Assembly: GCA_039881045.1 (NCBI GenBank)
Contig: JAYWVB010000068.1
Location: 62,001-126,000, forward strand
Origin: Chaetomium olivaceum
Lineage: Eukaryota; Ascomycota; Sordariomycetes; Sordariales; Chaetomiaceae
Direction: 5' to 3'
Length of the DNA: 64,000 nucleotides
Shown: piece after piece, positions 21,848 through 33,818 of the stretch
Position numbering within the stretch: the stretch's first letter is position 1
How the letters are laid out: every line of letters starts with the position of its first letter
Notes under the pieces: model-generated
The model's database searches: none
What the model was told of the DNA's origin: nothing
The model's input: only the letters and a program-made list of their open reading frames with translations
Position numbers and translations under genes: made by a program

Positions 21848-22805
21848 ATGCGTGCCGAGGCTCTTCTTGCTCTGTTGCCCGCGATCGGCGCCCACGGCAT
21901 CCGCATCATCCAGGCCAATGATGATGGTTGGGCCGAGCAATATGCACGGTCGTTCCATAATGCCCTGATTGCCGCGGGTCACGACGCCGTTCTGTCCGCG
22001 CCTGCCGAGAACAAGTCGGGAACTAGTGAGTTTCCAACATTGCGAATCCCCCTCCGCTGGGGTGGACATGGAGCTAATAGTACCCGTAGGCTCGCTCGAT
22101 ACCGAGCCCACCCCTAGGAACACGGCATGCCAGTACGACAGCTGTCCTGCCAACAGCGGCCCCATCGGACGCGACGCGAACTCGCCCCGTCTGAACTGGG
22201 TCAACTCCTTCCCCGTCACTTCGATGCGGTACGGCATCGACACATTCGGCCCGCAGCTCTGGAACGGCGAAGCGCCTGAGCTGGCTGTTTCTGGTCCCAA
22301 CGTCGGGAGCAACCTGTACCTGGCCGTTCACTTCTCCGGCACCGTCGGCGCAGCCGTTTACGCAGCCAAGAACGAGAAGATCCCCGCCCTCGCTTTCTCC
22401 GGCGCCTCAGATGGCACCCTGTCCTACGCCAGCCCGGAGGCGCAGCGCAGCAAGGTGTATGCTGAGCTAGCCACCACGCTCACCAACGCCGTCATTGCAA
22501 GCGGCAAGCCGTATCTCCCGGAGGACGTCTTCCTCAATGTGAACTTCCCCAAGGTCGAGGGCCAGTGCACTGAGGCGAGCCAGTTCAAGTGGGTACTGAG
22601 CCGGATCAACGTCGGTGTGTTCTCGTCTCCGGATACGGAGCAGTGCGGAAAGACGCGGCTGCCTACCGAGACCTCTGTTGTGGACACGGATGGCTGCTAC
22701 ATCTCTGTCAGCGTGGGGGATGCCAACGATAAGACGACGGCTTCGGCGGAGAAGCAGGCTGTGGTGCTGAAGAAGCTACAGAGTCTGTTGACGTGCTTGC
22801 CTTGA
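21848..22805 (+). CDS. Secreted SurE-like acid phosphatase
   Basis: Two exons (21848-22025 and 22090-22805) joined across a 64-nt intron give 297 residues. The splice restores SGTSSLDTEP, continuous with the family pattern. A short signal peptide (about residues 1-16) precedes the SurE signature IIQANDDGW, where the two Asp residues (about 25 and 26) bind the catalytic metal. Other SurE-type blocks are NSFPVTSMRYGID, the SGPNVGSNLY loop and AVYAAKNEKIPALAFSG. SurE proteins are metal-dependent nucleotidases or acid phosphatases; fungal secreted forms are usually annotated as acid phosphatase, and the true substrate is unknown. The gene converges on the P450, with under 200 bp between stop codons. 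Confidence 0.92.
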
Positions 22806-22992
22806 TGGGCGTAAGATTTAGCCAGGGCTAGCGTGAGATAAAAGACGAAATATCTGCCCGAACTACATGCCGCAGACTACCTTACATGAGCCCTGTTCTG
22901 GTGAACCTGCCATCCGCTATTTACTTGCCGCCATAATTTGAAAGCTTTCGCGTCTTGCAATTCAGGGAGTGGGAGAGAAGACCCGGAACCCT

Positions 22993-24727
22993 TCAGCTCC
23001 TCACGTCCCCCAGTCTGTCCATCGCAGTGACAAGCATATTCCGCTGTGTAAAGACCCCCAGCGAATTCTCTTCCTCCCAGGGTTTGTCCGGCCGCGCCAA
23101 AGACATGTCGAAGTTCCGCACCAACTATAGATATATGTCAGTTCTTTGCCCTAATCACTTCATGTCTGGTGCATCATACCTCGAAAATCGCCTTATTAAT
23201 CTCCATCAACGCAATGGACTTCCCCAGGCACTGATACTTGCCATAACCAAAGATCAAGTCCTGCGCGCGGTGCATATTCGCCAACTTCTTTTCGTCCTTT
23301 TCGAGCAGCCACCTTTCGGGACGAAATTCCTCTGCATCGCCACCAAATATCCTTTTATCTAACTGTAACGCAAACATCGACACACTAATGTTTGTCCCTC
23401 CCGGCAAAAAGACCGGTTTCCCGTCCACCACAACGGTGTCCCCGCCGTCGGGCACCCTTTTGGGAACCGGGCTCCCAGCGGGCGGACGCACCCGCATGCC
23501 CTCCTTGATGCACGCCTGCAGGTACGGCAAGCTCCTCGCTCCGGCCTCTGAGATGATACCAGGGGCACGCGGCGCCGTTCCGTTTGTCACCGCAGCATCG
23601 ACCTCGGCCTTTAGGATGGCATACACGCGCGGGTGGGTCAACAAGTACAAGAAGAAGGCGCGGATCGAGGTAGAGGTGGTGTCGGAGCCCGCAATCAGCT
23701 GTAGCATGGACTCGTTGACGAGCTCGTCGCGCGTCAGGCCGTGGCGCACAAACGACGCGAGCATGTCCGAGCGCGCCTCGGTCCCCTTCCGGAGGCGCTC
23801 GTCGATGCGCGCCCGCGCGTTCCGCAGCGGCCAGCCGAAGCGAAGTCCGTCCTCCCCAAACGGTGCTAGGAGGCGGGTGATCCAGGGGCTCTGCACTAGT
23901 GGGAGAAGACCCAGGGATACGGCAATTTTCCCGATCTTAAAGCCCAGTTCGGTCGTCTCGATGTATCTGTACTGGTCGCTGTCTGTGTCGAGGTCACCGA
24001 GGGGTGCGCCAAGGCCGATGGCATTGATGACGTCGACGGCAAGGTATTGGGCCTTTTTACCGAAGTCGAACGGTTGCGCGAAGTCGGGCGTTGAGAGATA
24101 CTTGGACCGAATTAAGTGTATCAGTTTTCCGATATACACGTCAACCGTATCCTCGAGTTCAAGATTCTCCTTCCCCGAGTACTATCCAGGGACTGGTTAG
24201 CCAGTCATGCGTCAAGCTTTATTTCAGGAATAGGTGTGAGTGGCCTGGACTTACCCCCAGTGCCATCTGCTGCCGCCTGCGTGTATGAATGCTTTCGTTG
24301 GTCTCACTGAACAGATGATCTTCCCCCGGTTTGGTCCGTGTAGCTCGTGCAAACCAGACAGTCCGCGTGTATGGAGAACGGGCCGCACTGATACGAGTGA
24401 GGAGCTCCATAGAATTGGTGATTAAGTCGTTTGGACCAATTCGGGTGATGGGTCCTGGGCGGTTAAAACTTCAGACTAACTTCATGAAGGTGGGAACGAC
24501 GGGGGAGGGGGTTCCTTACCATACTTATCGCATACATCCTTGTATTTAATATGCCCATTGTTGCTAATTGTGGTGGTCGAATTCCACGCCTCGGACCACC
24601 CCGAGCTGAACGGACCTTTGAAGGCGCTGAGACGACGGTATACCCAGATTTTGTAGACCAGGTAGACCGCTAGGCCGGCAGAAGCCAACAGCCACCGGGT
24701 CTCGGATGCTACAGAGAACAAGCCCAT
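22993..24727 (-). CDS. Cytochrome P450 monooxygenase (pisatin-demethylase-like group)
   Basis: Four exons (24520-24727, 24255-24454, 23180-24181, 22993-23124) give 513 residues. An N-terminal membrane anchor (LLASAGLAVYLVYKIWVY) indicates an ER location. The I-helix oxygen-binding motif is AGSDTTS. The K-helix ExxR is EGMR, followed by FRPERW. The heme-binding motif FGYGKYQCLG puts the axial cysteine near residue 454. The last exon encodes the usual RNFDMSLARP ending. The heme motif and overall pattern resemble the fungal group that includes pisatin demethylase and benzoate 4-hydroxylase-like enzymes, but the substrate is unknown. It needs NADPH-P450 reductase. No backbone biosynthetic gene lies nearby. 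Confidence 0.93.
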
Positions 24728-25144
24728 CAGGATGTGTCCTATTCTAGGATCTTATTCCGACTCTAGCGAAATGGAAAGATGACAGAAGGGAGCAAGTGAC
24801 TAAGGTCGTGAAGACGGCGTAGACCAAGGTGCGAGGGTTTTCGGGAGACGATTTGTTAGTTGTGACAGAACATGCCCCATGTTGGAAGCAGCAGCCTATG
24901 ATTTCTGTGTGGCGCGATCTTCTGACTTTCAATGCCACCCACCAAGCCGCCCAGGGTGCAGCAAAGACGTGGGCATCGCCGAATAGGATCGAGCAGGGAC
25001 CCGCCCGCGGATGCAGGATATGCGGGGAGAGCCGTGTTTCACCTATCAAGTGAATGGTGGGTGAACACAGGTTTTGACCATGCATTACCGATAACCAATA
25101 CGACCTTGGCTTGAACCAACGTTATCACCGGCGCTTGGGTCAAG

Positions 25145-25742
25145 TCACAGGCTGTTCGGTCCCCGAGATTCAAGGGCCAATGAAAGGTTCCACAGAAACG
25201 AACCCGCAAGAGTAAAAGCAATTATCTTGAGACTCTGAGAACTATTTGTCGATTTCCAAGTACAGACATTTAGAGCCCGGTTTTCTTCCGTTTGCAAGAC
25301 AGGTAAGGTAACATGAGCCTGCTTGCTCGGACCCTTTTCAGGCTCTAGGTTGAACTTCCTCCTTACCACGAGCTTCCCTGCCCTCTGTCCTTCAAATATG
25401 ACCCTTTGTCTCGCGATGATGGTTTCGTCTTGCTCTAAGTCTTGATTGTCGAGGTCGTAGTAATCATCTGTCACGTCTGCGGCTCGACAGATAGCACCTA
25501 GCAACCCGTTGCATATTGCATATCCCACTGCAACTGCAAGAGCTCCCAAGAATCCCAACTGGGCAGATCCTCAGAATTCTCAGCTCGTATGGTGAATGTT
25601 TGCCCGGTCCGGACACCCCCCCCCCCCCCCCCGGAGACAGCCCCCCCAGTTCTGGTCTGTCAATCCAGCCTGGAGCAAGGGGTTGTAGTCTGATCTGATA
25701 CCAACCTTTGGCTTCCACACTGGCTTTTTCAGCCAATGCCAT
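25145..25742 (-). CDS. Uncertain small protein or relict
   Basis: The frame 25145-25558 reads as a plausible protein of about 138 residues: hydrophobic N-terminus (GALAVAVGYAICNGLLGAI), acidic middle (DDYYDLDNQDLEQDE), basic C-terminal half. It has no ATG of its own. A short candidate first exon starts with ATG at 25742 (MALAEKASVEAK) before a GTTGGT donor, but splicing to the obvious CAG acceptor does not keep the frame. The intervening sequence holds the C17 tract (G17 on this strand), where base counts are unreliable. It could be a real gene with a miscounted or expanded tract, or a relict. Its function is not recognised. Confidence 0.3.
25616..25632. repeat. 17-base poly-C homopolymer
   Basis: An uninterrupted run of 17 C, with a second C7 run shortly after (near 25640). 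Such tracts are unstable and error-prone in sequencing. Confidence 0.9.
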
Positions 25743-26141
25743 TGTACATACAACTACCGCGCCCTGGAAATTGACGGATGGGCTTTAACGCAAACCTCGC
25801 GCTGTCGAACCAGGAATGGACCTGTTGGCTCATTGGCAGCCCATTCTTTGGAGACTGGGTGACCTGGGCATCCCCAAACTGGCCACGTCAAGTCGAAGCT
25901 TGATCGATGCTTCAGAGAGATCGGAGCAAACTGTAGAGACTAGTGAAGTTCCCGGTCTTCTACTAGTGGTAAACTAGTTGGATAGCCTTTGGCTGGCCTG
26001 TTTGAAGGTCTATGGAGATAAGTGACGTTAGGCTACAGACAAACTCATAGGAAAAGCCCGGGGATTGTACAAGCTCCAATGGCAAGCGGCGCCGTAACGT
26101 TGGCATCTACCCCCAAGCCGGCGGGGTATCAAGTCATTCCC

Positions 26142-26420
26142 TTAGCTGTTGAAAAAAATATTTCGATTTTTTTGTACGGGTGCGAGCATAAAACACGCGA
26201 ACGTTGTCGTGTCAAGGATGCTGTCTTGAATGTCGGCGTCGTCGGGGAAGGTGGAAATTTTCAGCACCCCATGCCGAAACTCCTTGAACAGGCGTCGTCT
26301 CTGCTCAACATCGGTGATGTAACCCCCAACGGGCTCCACCGTGGGAGAAATTTGTTCGCTAAGGGGGATGAGCATGCTGCGAGGATTGGTAACGATGCCT
26401 TTCACGATCTCGATCACCAT
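26142..26420 (-). CDS. Possible gene fragment
   Basis: The ATG at 26420 opens 92 residues with protein-like composition (EIVKGIVTNPRSMLIPLSEQ, a Pro/Gly turn, then EQRRRLFKEF). In-frame codons continue upstream of the ATG, and a CAG acceptor-like site lies about 30 bp further up, so it may be the last exon of a larger, otherwise lost gene. There is no domain I recognise. Confidence is low. Confidence 0.25.
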   Translation of the reverse strand: MVIEIVKGIVTNPRSMLIPLSEQISPTVEPVGGYITDVEQRRRLFKEFRHGVLKISTFPDDADIQDSILDTTTFACFMLAPVQKNRNIFFNS

Positions 26421-26933
26421 GTTGGCGTAGACAGGCGCTGATAAACTGGAAGATTGCGTTTTGCCTAAGTTGCAGATGAAGTGCAGAAACCGAAAGAAAT
26501 CAACGCACGTGGTGCCAGATGGTTGATGTAATGGTTGCTCCGTGACCTGTTTGTGGGTCTGTCTACCTCCGAAGGAGGTCAGACTACTAGGACTAGTCTG
26601 TGTTCATTTTGCGCTTGCGCTCCTTCTAATGCAGAGGGCTGACTGAACATTGATTGCTGCCTAGGAGAAAGAGTGAAAATGGTCGCATTGCGCTGACATC
26701 ACCGGCACGTTCTTATTCAGCACCCTTAAGCCGTTCGCAGGTTAGCTCTCTGAGCATGATTAGTGTTCTCATGATGGCAAGTTGTATTGTATTGATTCTA
26801 GCAGCATCCGAAAAAACATTATATGGCTGCAGTACCTCTCGTTCCAACACGCAGTCCCCTACCAGACATCACCTATCCTCTCGGCTTCTCCAATTCACTT
26901 TATTCGTGATACACAACTTCACCCGTCGTCAAG

Positions 26934-27511
26934 ATGCAGCTCAACGCCCTTGCTTCGTTCCTGTTTCTCACCCTCGGGGTTAGCGCTGCGGTAGTCGACA
27001 AGCGCAGCGGCGAGGGAGTGCACCTCGCCAACTGCTACCAGAACTCGCCACTTGGCCCAATCCCCTACTCCAAAATGATTTACTACGCCGACGATGCTCA
27101 GGCTAGCCAGAACGTTGTGCCTTCGAGCTCCAATCAATGCTATGTGACAACCCCCGGGGCTGGTGGCTGGAAGGTGTGGGAGGGTTCTCCCATCACCTGC
27201 AACTTTCCAACCAACACCTTCTTCAAATCCACCATCCAAAGCGGTGCTGGCGGATATAGCGTCGGACAATATGCTGGGTGAGTCCAGGGACCTGGTGGTA
27301 TCTCGAAATAGCGGAGAGGAGGCTAACACCCATGGACACGCGTGCAGCCCTGGCGAGAACAACTTCCACGGTTTCAACTGCTACCGCGACAACAACCACC
27401 CGCTTTACGATGACGGCACTCACAGGTGTTGGAGCGTTTACTACTGCCTTGGCGTGAGTGGCTGTGGAATAACTTTTGCATCGAGGTGCTGACTGAGATC
27501 AACAGGCTTAA
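26934..27511 (+). CDS. Small secreted cysteine-containing protein
   Basis: Three exons (26934-27277, 27348-27453, 27506-27511) give 151 residues; the last exon holds only the final codon and the stop. A signal peptide (about residues 1-18, ending SAA) is followed by a short VDKR-S segment that looks like a Kex2-type dibasic processing site. The mature protein has about six cysteines (ANCYQN, NQCYV, ITCNF, FNCY, HRCW, YYCLG), so disulfide bonding is likely. The composition is rich in Gly, Asn, Tyr and Ser. Small secreted proteins of this kind can be effectors, antimicrobials or wall-associated proteins; none of these can be chosen from sequence. Both introns have GTGAGT donors. Confidence 0.8.
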
Positions 27512-27847
27512 ACGAGGACTGGGCGGTGTCAGGGCGGGGCCGTGGACCGTGTCCCCAACAAAAACAATGCTAGTGCCGACAGAAGCTGTCCTATGGAGAT
27601 TAGAGTAGAAGAATTAGGCGCATGTGCCCTGTTTTGGGTATCTTGATTACATATGTCAACCGGCCGTGTCCCTATCAGTAGAATTTGCCGGAGTTTGAGG
27701 AGTTAGGAGTTAGCTACCTAGTCATGATCCTTAACTCCTCTATAAAAGGCGAGCCTTGCTCTTTGGCTATCCCATCGCGAGAGGCTTTTGCTTGTTATGT
27801 TTATACCACAATTAAGCTTGATATTGTTGGACTCGATATCTAAAGAA
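27512..27847. other. Intergenic, promoter region of the SDR gene
   Basis: 336 bp. A TATAAAA-like element occurs at about 27740, roughly 108 bp before the SDR start, and is a reasonable core promoter candidate. Confidence 0.4.
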
Positions 27848-28851
27848 ATGGAGAGCCCCCTCCAACAAACGTATCGACTTCCCGATGCGGCAGTTTGGTT
27901 CAGTAAGTAGCCCACGTGCACATTAATCCCTGGTGGAGTTGTGTTGCGGAGTCAGACGACTAACCAACCCCAGTAACGGGATGCTCATCCGGCATTGGAA
28001 GAGCTCTTGCACAGCTTGTCCTCTCGGAAGGGAACCGTGTCGCTGCCACCGCCCGCAAGCTTGACGACCTCGCATACTTGCCTGATAATGATGCTCGTGT
28101 GGTCAAACTCATCGTCGATGTCACATCCCGCCAATCCATCGACGACGCCGTTGCAACTGCCTTGTCCCGCTTTCAACGCTTAGATGTGGTTGTGAACAAC
28201 GCTGGATACTCGTTGCGTGGTGACACGGAAAACGCAACCGAAGCTGCTGCTCGCCATCTCGTCGACACCATGTTTTGGGGCACGGTACACATCACGCGGC
28301 ATGCGATGCGGGTGATGCGAGAGGTTAACCCGCTCAATGGACCACCGGGTGGCGTTGTTCTCAACGTCTCCTCTATGGGGGGCCGCGCCGGTTTCCCGGG
28401 AAATGCCTTCTACCACGCCGCCAAGTTCGCCGTCGAGGGCTTTACCGAGTCCGTATCGAAGGAAGTGCGGCCTGAGTGGAACATCCATTTCTGTCTGATC
28501 GAACCTGGCGGTGTTAAAACAGATTACCTGAGCCGCAGTATGATCCAGATCGAGCCACATCCGGCATATAGCGCCCCAGACACGCCCGCGCGACTTCTCG
28601 ACCAATACATGGATGACCCGGAAGCGTCAAAAAACTGGGCTGACGCGGATGCCGTCACCAAGGCCATGTATGCCATTCTGGCTTCCGGGAAAGCGATTCC
28701 GTTACGGGTGCCCCTCGGACCGGATTCCTGGGGGGTTTTGAAGTTGGAAAACGACAAGGCTGGACAGTTGTTAGACGAGTGGAAAGACTTTGCTGTTGCT
28801 GTTGGAAAGGAAGGACAGTTTGAATCTCTGGGCTTTCTTCACGGCAAGTAG
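27848..28851 (+). CDS. Short-chain dehydrogenase/reductase
   Basis: Two exons (27848-27902, 27974-28851; intron of 71 nt with GACTAAC branch motif) give 310 residues. The classical SDR elements are present: the cofactor loop TGCSSGIG (residues 20-27), NNAG (93-96), the catalytic Ser in LNVSS (151/152), Tyr165 and Lys169 in YHAAK, and a PGGVKTDY segment after the active site. Asp and Arg after the second strand (ATARKLDDL) suggest NADP(H) preference, which is inferred. The reaction is reversible oxidation of an alcohol to a carbonyl; the substrate is unknown. The gene converges on the DUF2306 gene, with about 180 bp between stops. Confidence 0.94.
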
Positions 28852-29031
28852 ATTACGTTCGATTTGGCGGCATACCTATGCCCAAAGTCTAAATTTATTC
28901 CCGCAAGAGATCGGCGCACTATCTTGTGTGGGAGTCTCCTTTAGTTCTCAGCCTACTTTGTAGTCTTATTACCAATATCCATGCTCCTGCAGACCAAGCG
29001 ACGACCGAGCGCAGTCCAAGCCGGCAACTGG

Positions 29032-30168
29032 TTATTTAGCACCCTCGATTTTCTCGGTTGAGTCCTGCTGGTCCTTGGGTTTCCAAGGCACCGAGTCGCC
29101 AATACTGTCCGCAGTAAGGCCAGCGCGGCCAGGGTTTTTCATTCCAGCCTCGAGTTGGCGTTGGTATGATACGTTCCGCAAACGGTTTGCTTCGGCCGGA
29201 GTAAGATGTAACTGCAACGTCTGTGTCAGCGTTCATCCTGCTATCTTCTGGTCTTCGCCACTCACATAGATCTCAACCCCAACAGCATGCATAGTAAAAG
29301 CAAGCCAAAAGGCAGCTCCAAACCCAAGGCTCAACACGGCGTTTGCATTGCTCCCGTTCCCGTCCATGGTTGCCGACACAAGCACGGCTTTGTTGGGATC
29401 CTGCCCAGAAAAGTACGCTTCACAATCAGGGTGCTGATGGAGGGTCTTGTTTTGTGAACCTGTGAGGCTAAAGACCTTATCACAGGACATAGGGATTAGG
29501 TATCCATCATTGCTGATGATGATTGCCGATATGATGAGAATCAACCGCATTGTAATGATGGAGCCAGCCTTGAGAAGTCAGGATCCGTTTCGATATTGTT
29601 GAACAAGTCCACTTACATAAAACCAGGCTCTCAACATCCATGCCCTATGCTGCTCAATTTGCAGCCGCTTAATATTGTACAAGGCAAGCGCTAGTGAGGA
29701 GATGAAGGCGATGGACAGAACCCCGACACCCATCTGGACATCCATCCAACCTCCAACCGCGTTTCGTGCAAGCATGAGCGCGCCTGCGGTTGACACTAGG
29801 CTCAGGGTGATGATGAGGTATCCATTAATGCGATGGAAGAGAACGAAGGTGCGGCGAATGATAGGCACGAACTGGAGGCAAGTGAGGAGTGCCGCAGGGA
29901 GGATCGTAGCAAGGTGCAGGATAATGCCGATTCTGTCGATGGAGCCCTCGGTGTAGTAATAGCAATCGAGAGGCTTTTCTGAACCCTTGCCTGAGATGCA
30001 AGTTGTGTCCAGGGCGAGGAATTGGAGTCGAGCAAGAGTGAAACCCAAGAATGCGCCACCAAAGATGAAGAACAAAACGAAGTTGTACCCCTTCGTGAAC
30101 CCAATAGGTCCATACACCTTGCGGGCTACGCTAACGAAGGCGTTCGCGGGGGGCCGATCGTTGGTCAT
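29032..30168 (-). CDS. DUF2306 family integral membrane protein
   Basis: Three exons (29617-30168, 29266-29568, 29032-29211) give 344 residues; all introns are phase 0 with good signals. About seven hydrophobic helices can be seen. The family pattern is clear around HRINGYLIITLSL, then ALYNIKRLQIEQHRAWMLRAWFYAGSIITMR, with conserved His residues that resemble those of heme- or metal-binding membrane proteins. The function of DUF2306 is not established. The predicted soluble loop after residue 210 has cysteines that may form a disulfide. The location is presumably plasma membrane or endomembrane. Confidence 0.88.
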
Positions 30169-32217
30169 TTTGAAAGTTCTTAGGGGGGTTTGCTGTGTTG
30201 CAGTGATACTTGGAGATCAAGCTGAATGCTGTGGATGGGTAGATAATGAAGAACAAGCCGAAGAGTAATTGCCATTCATTTATACATAATTAGCTTAGTA
30301 GCCTTGTGTCCTTCGTATGCCACCAACATTGCTATTCTGCCGCTGGTGGAATTCGAATTTGGGATGGACTCGTAACGAGTGCGACTGTGCGAGTGCGAGT
30401 GCGATCACCAGGCTGCTTCATCGATGTATACCTACTATGCAGCCGACATGCATTATTGCTGGTGCCCCTTATTAAAGGGTGGGGCGATGCATGACAGCCG
30501 TCGGGCTAATACCCACCCGAGGTTTCTGGAGGTGACGCAAGCATGGCCCCAGGAGCATGGCGAAGCCCTTACCAAGAATTAGGGGCGTCCTCTTGCGCGC
30601 AAGCTTGCCTGGGAATTTCCTGTGAACTTTGTCACAGAGCAAAAGTTTGCTTCGTCCCTGAGGTTTTCATTCAATGTCTGATCCTGTTCTGGGCCTGCTG
30701 TTTAATTCTGAGTCCTGGCAGACGGACTAAGCCACCACATGACGTTGGCAGGGCGTGGACTACCGCGGCATGAGACCACGGCATGAGTCGCCAATGGAGG
30801 TATCGGGAAATAATCATCCTTCTCTTTGGCGACATTTGGCCCTACTTAAGGTACCAATTTGAACCGTTGGTGTGTGGTGCCAAATCAAGAGTATCGTGGC
30901 AGTCAACTTAAAGATGAAAACGGCGTTGGCAATGGGTCACGAGATTCACATCCACCGCCGCGTATGCAAAAGCTCGTCAGGGATGATGCTGGCGCCCGTA
31001 TTCCTAAGACCATAAGGTAAGTACACATGATGTGGTGGAGAATAGATTGATAGACGAGCTGGAAGGCGACACCCAGCGCCATAACCCGATTCTCGAGGGC
31101 AAAAGCGGGAGCCCGCACGCCGAACGTAGAAGCGTAGGCAACCGTGAAGAGAGTTAGCATGGCGGAGGTTCGACATTTTGGAGATTTTGGGGAATCGGAC
31201 CGGAGATTAAGTTAGGTCTTATGTGTGCCTCTTCCAAGCAAGTTGATGGAAGTTGTAAGTCTCAAGTTGCCTTTGAGCGTTTCACGTTGCTGCTGAAAGG
31301 GCTTGCTAGGTATGGCAAACCTCGTTTCCACATCTGGGAATTCGGCTGGGCTTGCCGCCATCTTGACTTCAAGCCGTCTGCGTATGTAAAAAGCACGTCC
31401 TCCACCGGGCCATACCAGTGTTCCCCGAACACCCGCGGCCATGAAGAGACAGGTGTGGTAACGTTTAATGTTGACGCGTGCGGCACAGTCTCTTCTTCGG
31501 TTGGCGGACAACGAAAAGGCCAATCGGGCCCGAAAGGTTGGATACACCGCATAAATTCTTGGTGACACTGCTTCAGACTGCCCGCAAGCTGAGTGGAGTA
31601 TCTCAATCAACGCGGAAATACTGGATTCAACCCCCCTGGGGCATGCATTCATGGCCCCCTGCAACCACATGCAACGCGAAGAGGTTTTCCACACAATCCT
31701 CCCAAGACACACGACCTGATATTGCCATGTACCACACTTGGGTAGGAGCTGCTTGGAGCTCGCGAGACAAGCGGGGAGTACGGAGATTAAAAAAAAGAAA
31801 AAAGAAAAGAAAACGAGATACGCCGTTATTATTGCTTGAGTTTGGCAGACAGCACGGTCCGAGTTGCTTCACTGCCGCCTTGTCTAACAATACTCAGGGC
31901 CAGCCAGCTTGCCGCGCATCCCCTACAAAGAAAAGACTGGTGGTGTAGGCTGACTGCTACCTTAGCAACCCATGCATTTATCACTTGACACGGCAGCCAT
32001 GCACATCCTGAATATATTGTTCCTCGGGCTAGCCCCGGGATATGGAAGTAGAATAAGTCAAGTACAGCCCAGCCACGTGCGGTCTCCCATCCATTCCAGA
32101 TATCGGCGACGTAATATCAACACGTGTCAGCTCCTTGGCCCTGCCAAGTTTCTCAATAAACTGCGAGGTTATAACTTATCCCCTTTCTCAGAGGGTTTGC
32201 TCTTTAATACCAATACG
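30169..32217. other. Gene-poor 2.0 kb
   Basis: It contains a short cousin of the TGCGAG repeat near 30380-30403, a weak minus-strand frame at 30903-31160 and an A-rich tract at about 31789-31820. Nothing else is supported. Confidence 0.45.
30903..31160 (-). CDS. Possible small membrane protein
   Basis: An 85-residue frame begins with ATG at 31160. The first 55 residues are hydrophobic with two possible membrane helices (TLFTVAYASTFGVRA, VMALGVAFQLVYQSILHHI) separated by a short polar segment, which looks like true coding sequence. The last 30 residues are of poorer quality, so the real 3' end may be spliced or degraded. The family is not recognised. Confidence 0.3.
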   Translation of the reverse strand: MLTLFTVAYASTFGVRAPAFALENRVMALGVAFQLVYQSILHHIMCTYLMVLGIRAPASSLTSFCIRGGGCESRDPLPTPFSSLS

Positions 32218-33818
32218 TCAACACGCTCCCATATGCTTATCCAGTTGCCTCCTCATGCTCTCCATAATTCGGGTCAATGACAGCCCTCCACCATTCTCCT
32301 CTCTCCCGATGCGCACCCTCTCTTGAGAGAGGAGAGTTTCCCGAACAGACACGGCAACCGGGTCTATGAGTACAGCCCAACATCTTGCACCATCCTCTCT
32401 TACTCTCCCACTCAAACAGCTTGCCGGGTAGACCAGCCCCAATGCTGTTTCGATTGTGTGCAGCATACCAGATGTCAGGTCCAGCAAGACCAGAATCTGA
32501 ATGGAAGGGTTGTTGCGAATTTGGAACCCTCCCATTTGCACATTCGGGAGCTCCAAAGTGTAAAAGTTTGCCGTGTCTCTTGACGCTGACTCAAGCTGCT
32601 CTAGAATCCTTGAGAATATACAGCGCCAGTTGCGTGTTAGAAGAATGTAAGTCGTCACTAACGTCGTCATGAGCAATATATCCGGAGCCCTGCGGTGGGT
32701 CGTCGTCGCTGTTGAGACATTGGCACCGATGGATGTCTCCGTTTGCCGTGGATCCTCACCACTACGTTGCAATGTCTCCACTCTCTCTGCTCGATTAGGT
32801 GCGGTTTGAAGTAGGAAAGGGTTTGTCAAAAGGTTCATATCCATCTGCGTAGCCGTCTGGCTGTTTGTGTCTCCAGCAGGCGGTTCGTCTTGCCGTGCTA
32901 GGCATCGAAGGATTTCACTGAGTTGGGAAGTTGCCCCCAGTGCTCTTTCAATGGCTGCTGTAGCAGGATTTTGGCATCTGCCCTCTGTGAGAGTAGCAGA
33001 GTCTTCAGCCAGCCTTGCGCCAAGCTCGAGAGCCTCTCGGTGCGTATTTCGTCGGGGCCGCGTCGTCAGCGGCGCGTCGGAACTGGCAGGGGACGGGAGG
33101 ACGCCAGCAGAGACCGAGTTTCTCAATTCGGCCATCTCGTCGAACATAGAAGACAAACTCCCGGTGTTGCTTTCCCGACGGTCTAGCTGCTCGGGGGTAT
33201 TCGAAGGTCCTTGCTCATTGCTTGGAAAGGTGAAATTGGAGAGTGAAAATTCAAGCGACGATTGACGGCGTCTCTACCTCCGCGTCAGCATTTATGCATG
33301 CGGGCAAGAAAGGGGCGGGGGTGAGCGGGAGTGGCGTTTGCACAGATGGTCGGTATGTACAATTGTACATAGGTAGGTCGGTACTCACGGTATCGCCGAG
33401 AGCCGGATCGATTCCCTCCAAGACGCCGGTAAAGTCGTCAACTTCGATATAAGATGTTGATGTCTCCTGTTGTTGGTTGGTGGGTGGCAGCGAAATGGCC
33501 GGCGCATGAGGAGTTTTGACCGCAATGGCCCCCAATTCTGCACCAAACGACTGCCGGGGAGAGGCATATGGCTGCAGGGAGCGTGGCTCCACGGTTTTTC
33601 TTGCGGCCACACACATAGCGCCGGTTCGGAGACAACGATCGCAGCTATTTCCGCGGGGAGAAGCACCATTGCGTTCACATCTATGGAAGTCGAATATGAG
33701 ATAAGTAAGGTGGCTCGGGAGGCTCAAGTCAGGGGACTCAGGGCGTGGTCCTTTACCTTAGCTTATAATTTCGGCAGCGTTCGCAGGCAAACTTTCGAGA
33801 ATGCCGGAACTTTTCCAT
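32218..33818 (-). CDS. AflR-type Zn2Cys6 transcription factor
   Basis: Three exons (33757-33818, 33389-33680, 32218-33273) give 469 residues. The first intron falls inside the zinc cluster: exon 1 ends CRNYKLR and exon 2 begins with the third Cys, which rebuilds C-X2-C-X6-C-X11-C-X2-C-X6-C. The C-terminal half matches the aflatoxin-regulatory-protein domain pattern (LLMTTLVTTYILL, ELPNVQMGGFQI, QILVLLDLTSGMLHTIE). Such proteins switch on secondary-metabolite genes in the nucleus. There is no polyketide synthase or NRPS in the window, so its targets are either elsewhere or among the scattered P450, SDR and oxygenase genes here. Confidence 0.9.

Larger units (their letters stand above)
24728..26933. 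other. Gene-poor 2.2 kb with two weak open frames
   Basis: It contains the promoter of the P450 and two uncertain minus-strand frames listed separately (25145-25742 and 26142-26420). A 17-base C run sits at 25616-25632. No repeat family or transposon was recognised. Confidence 0.45.
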
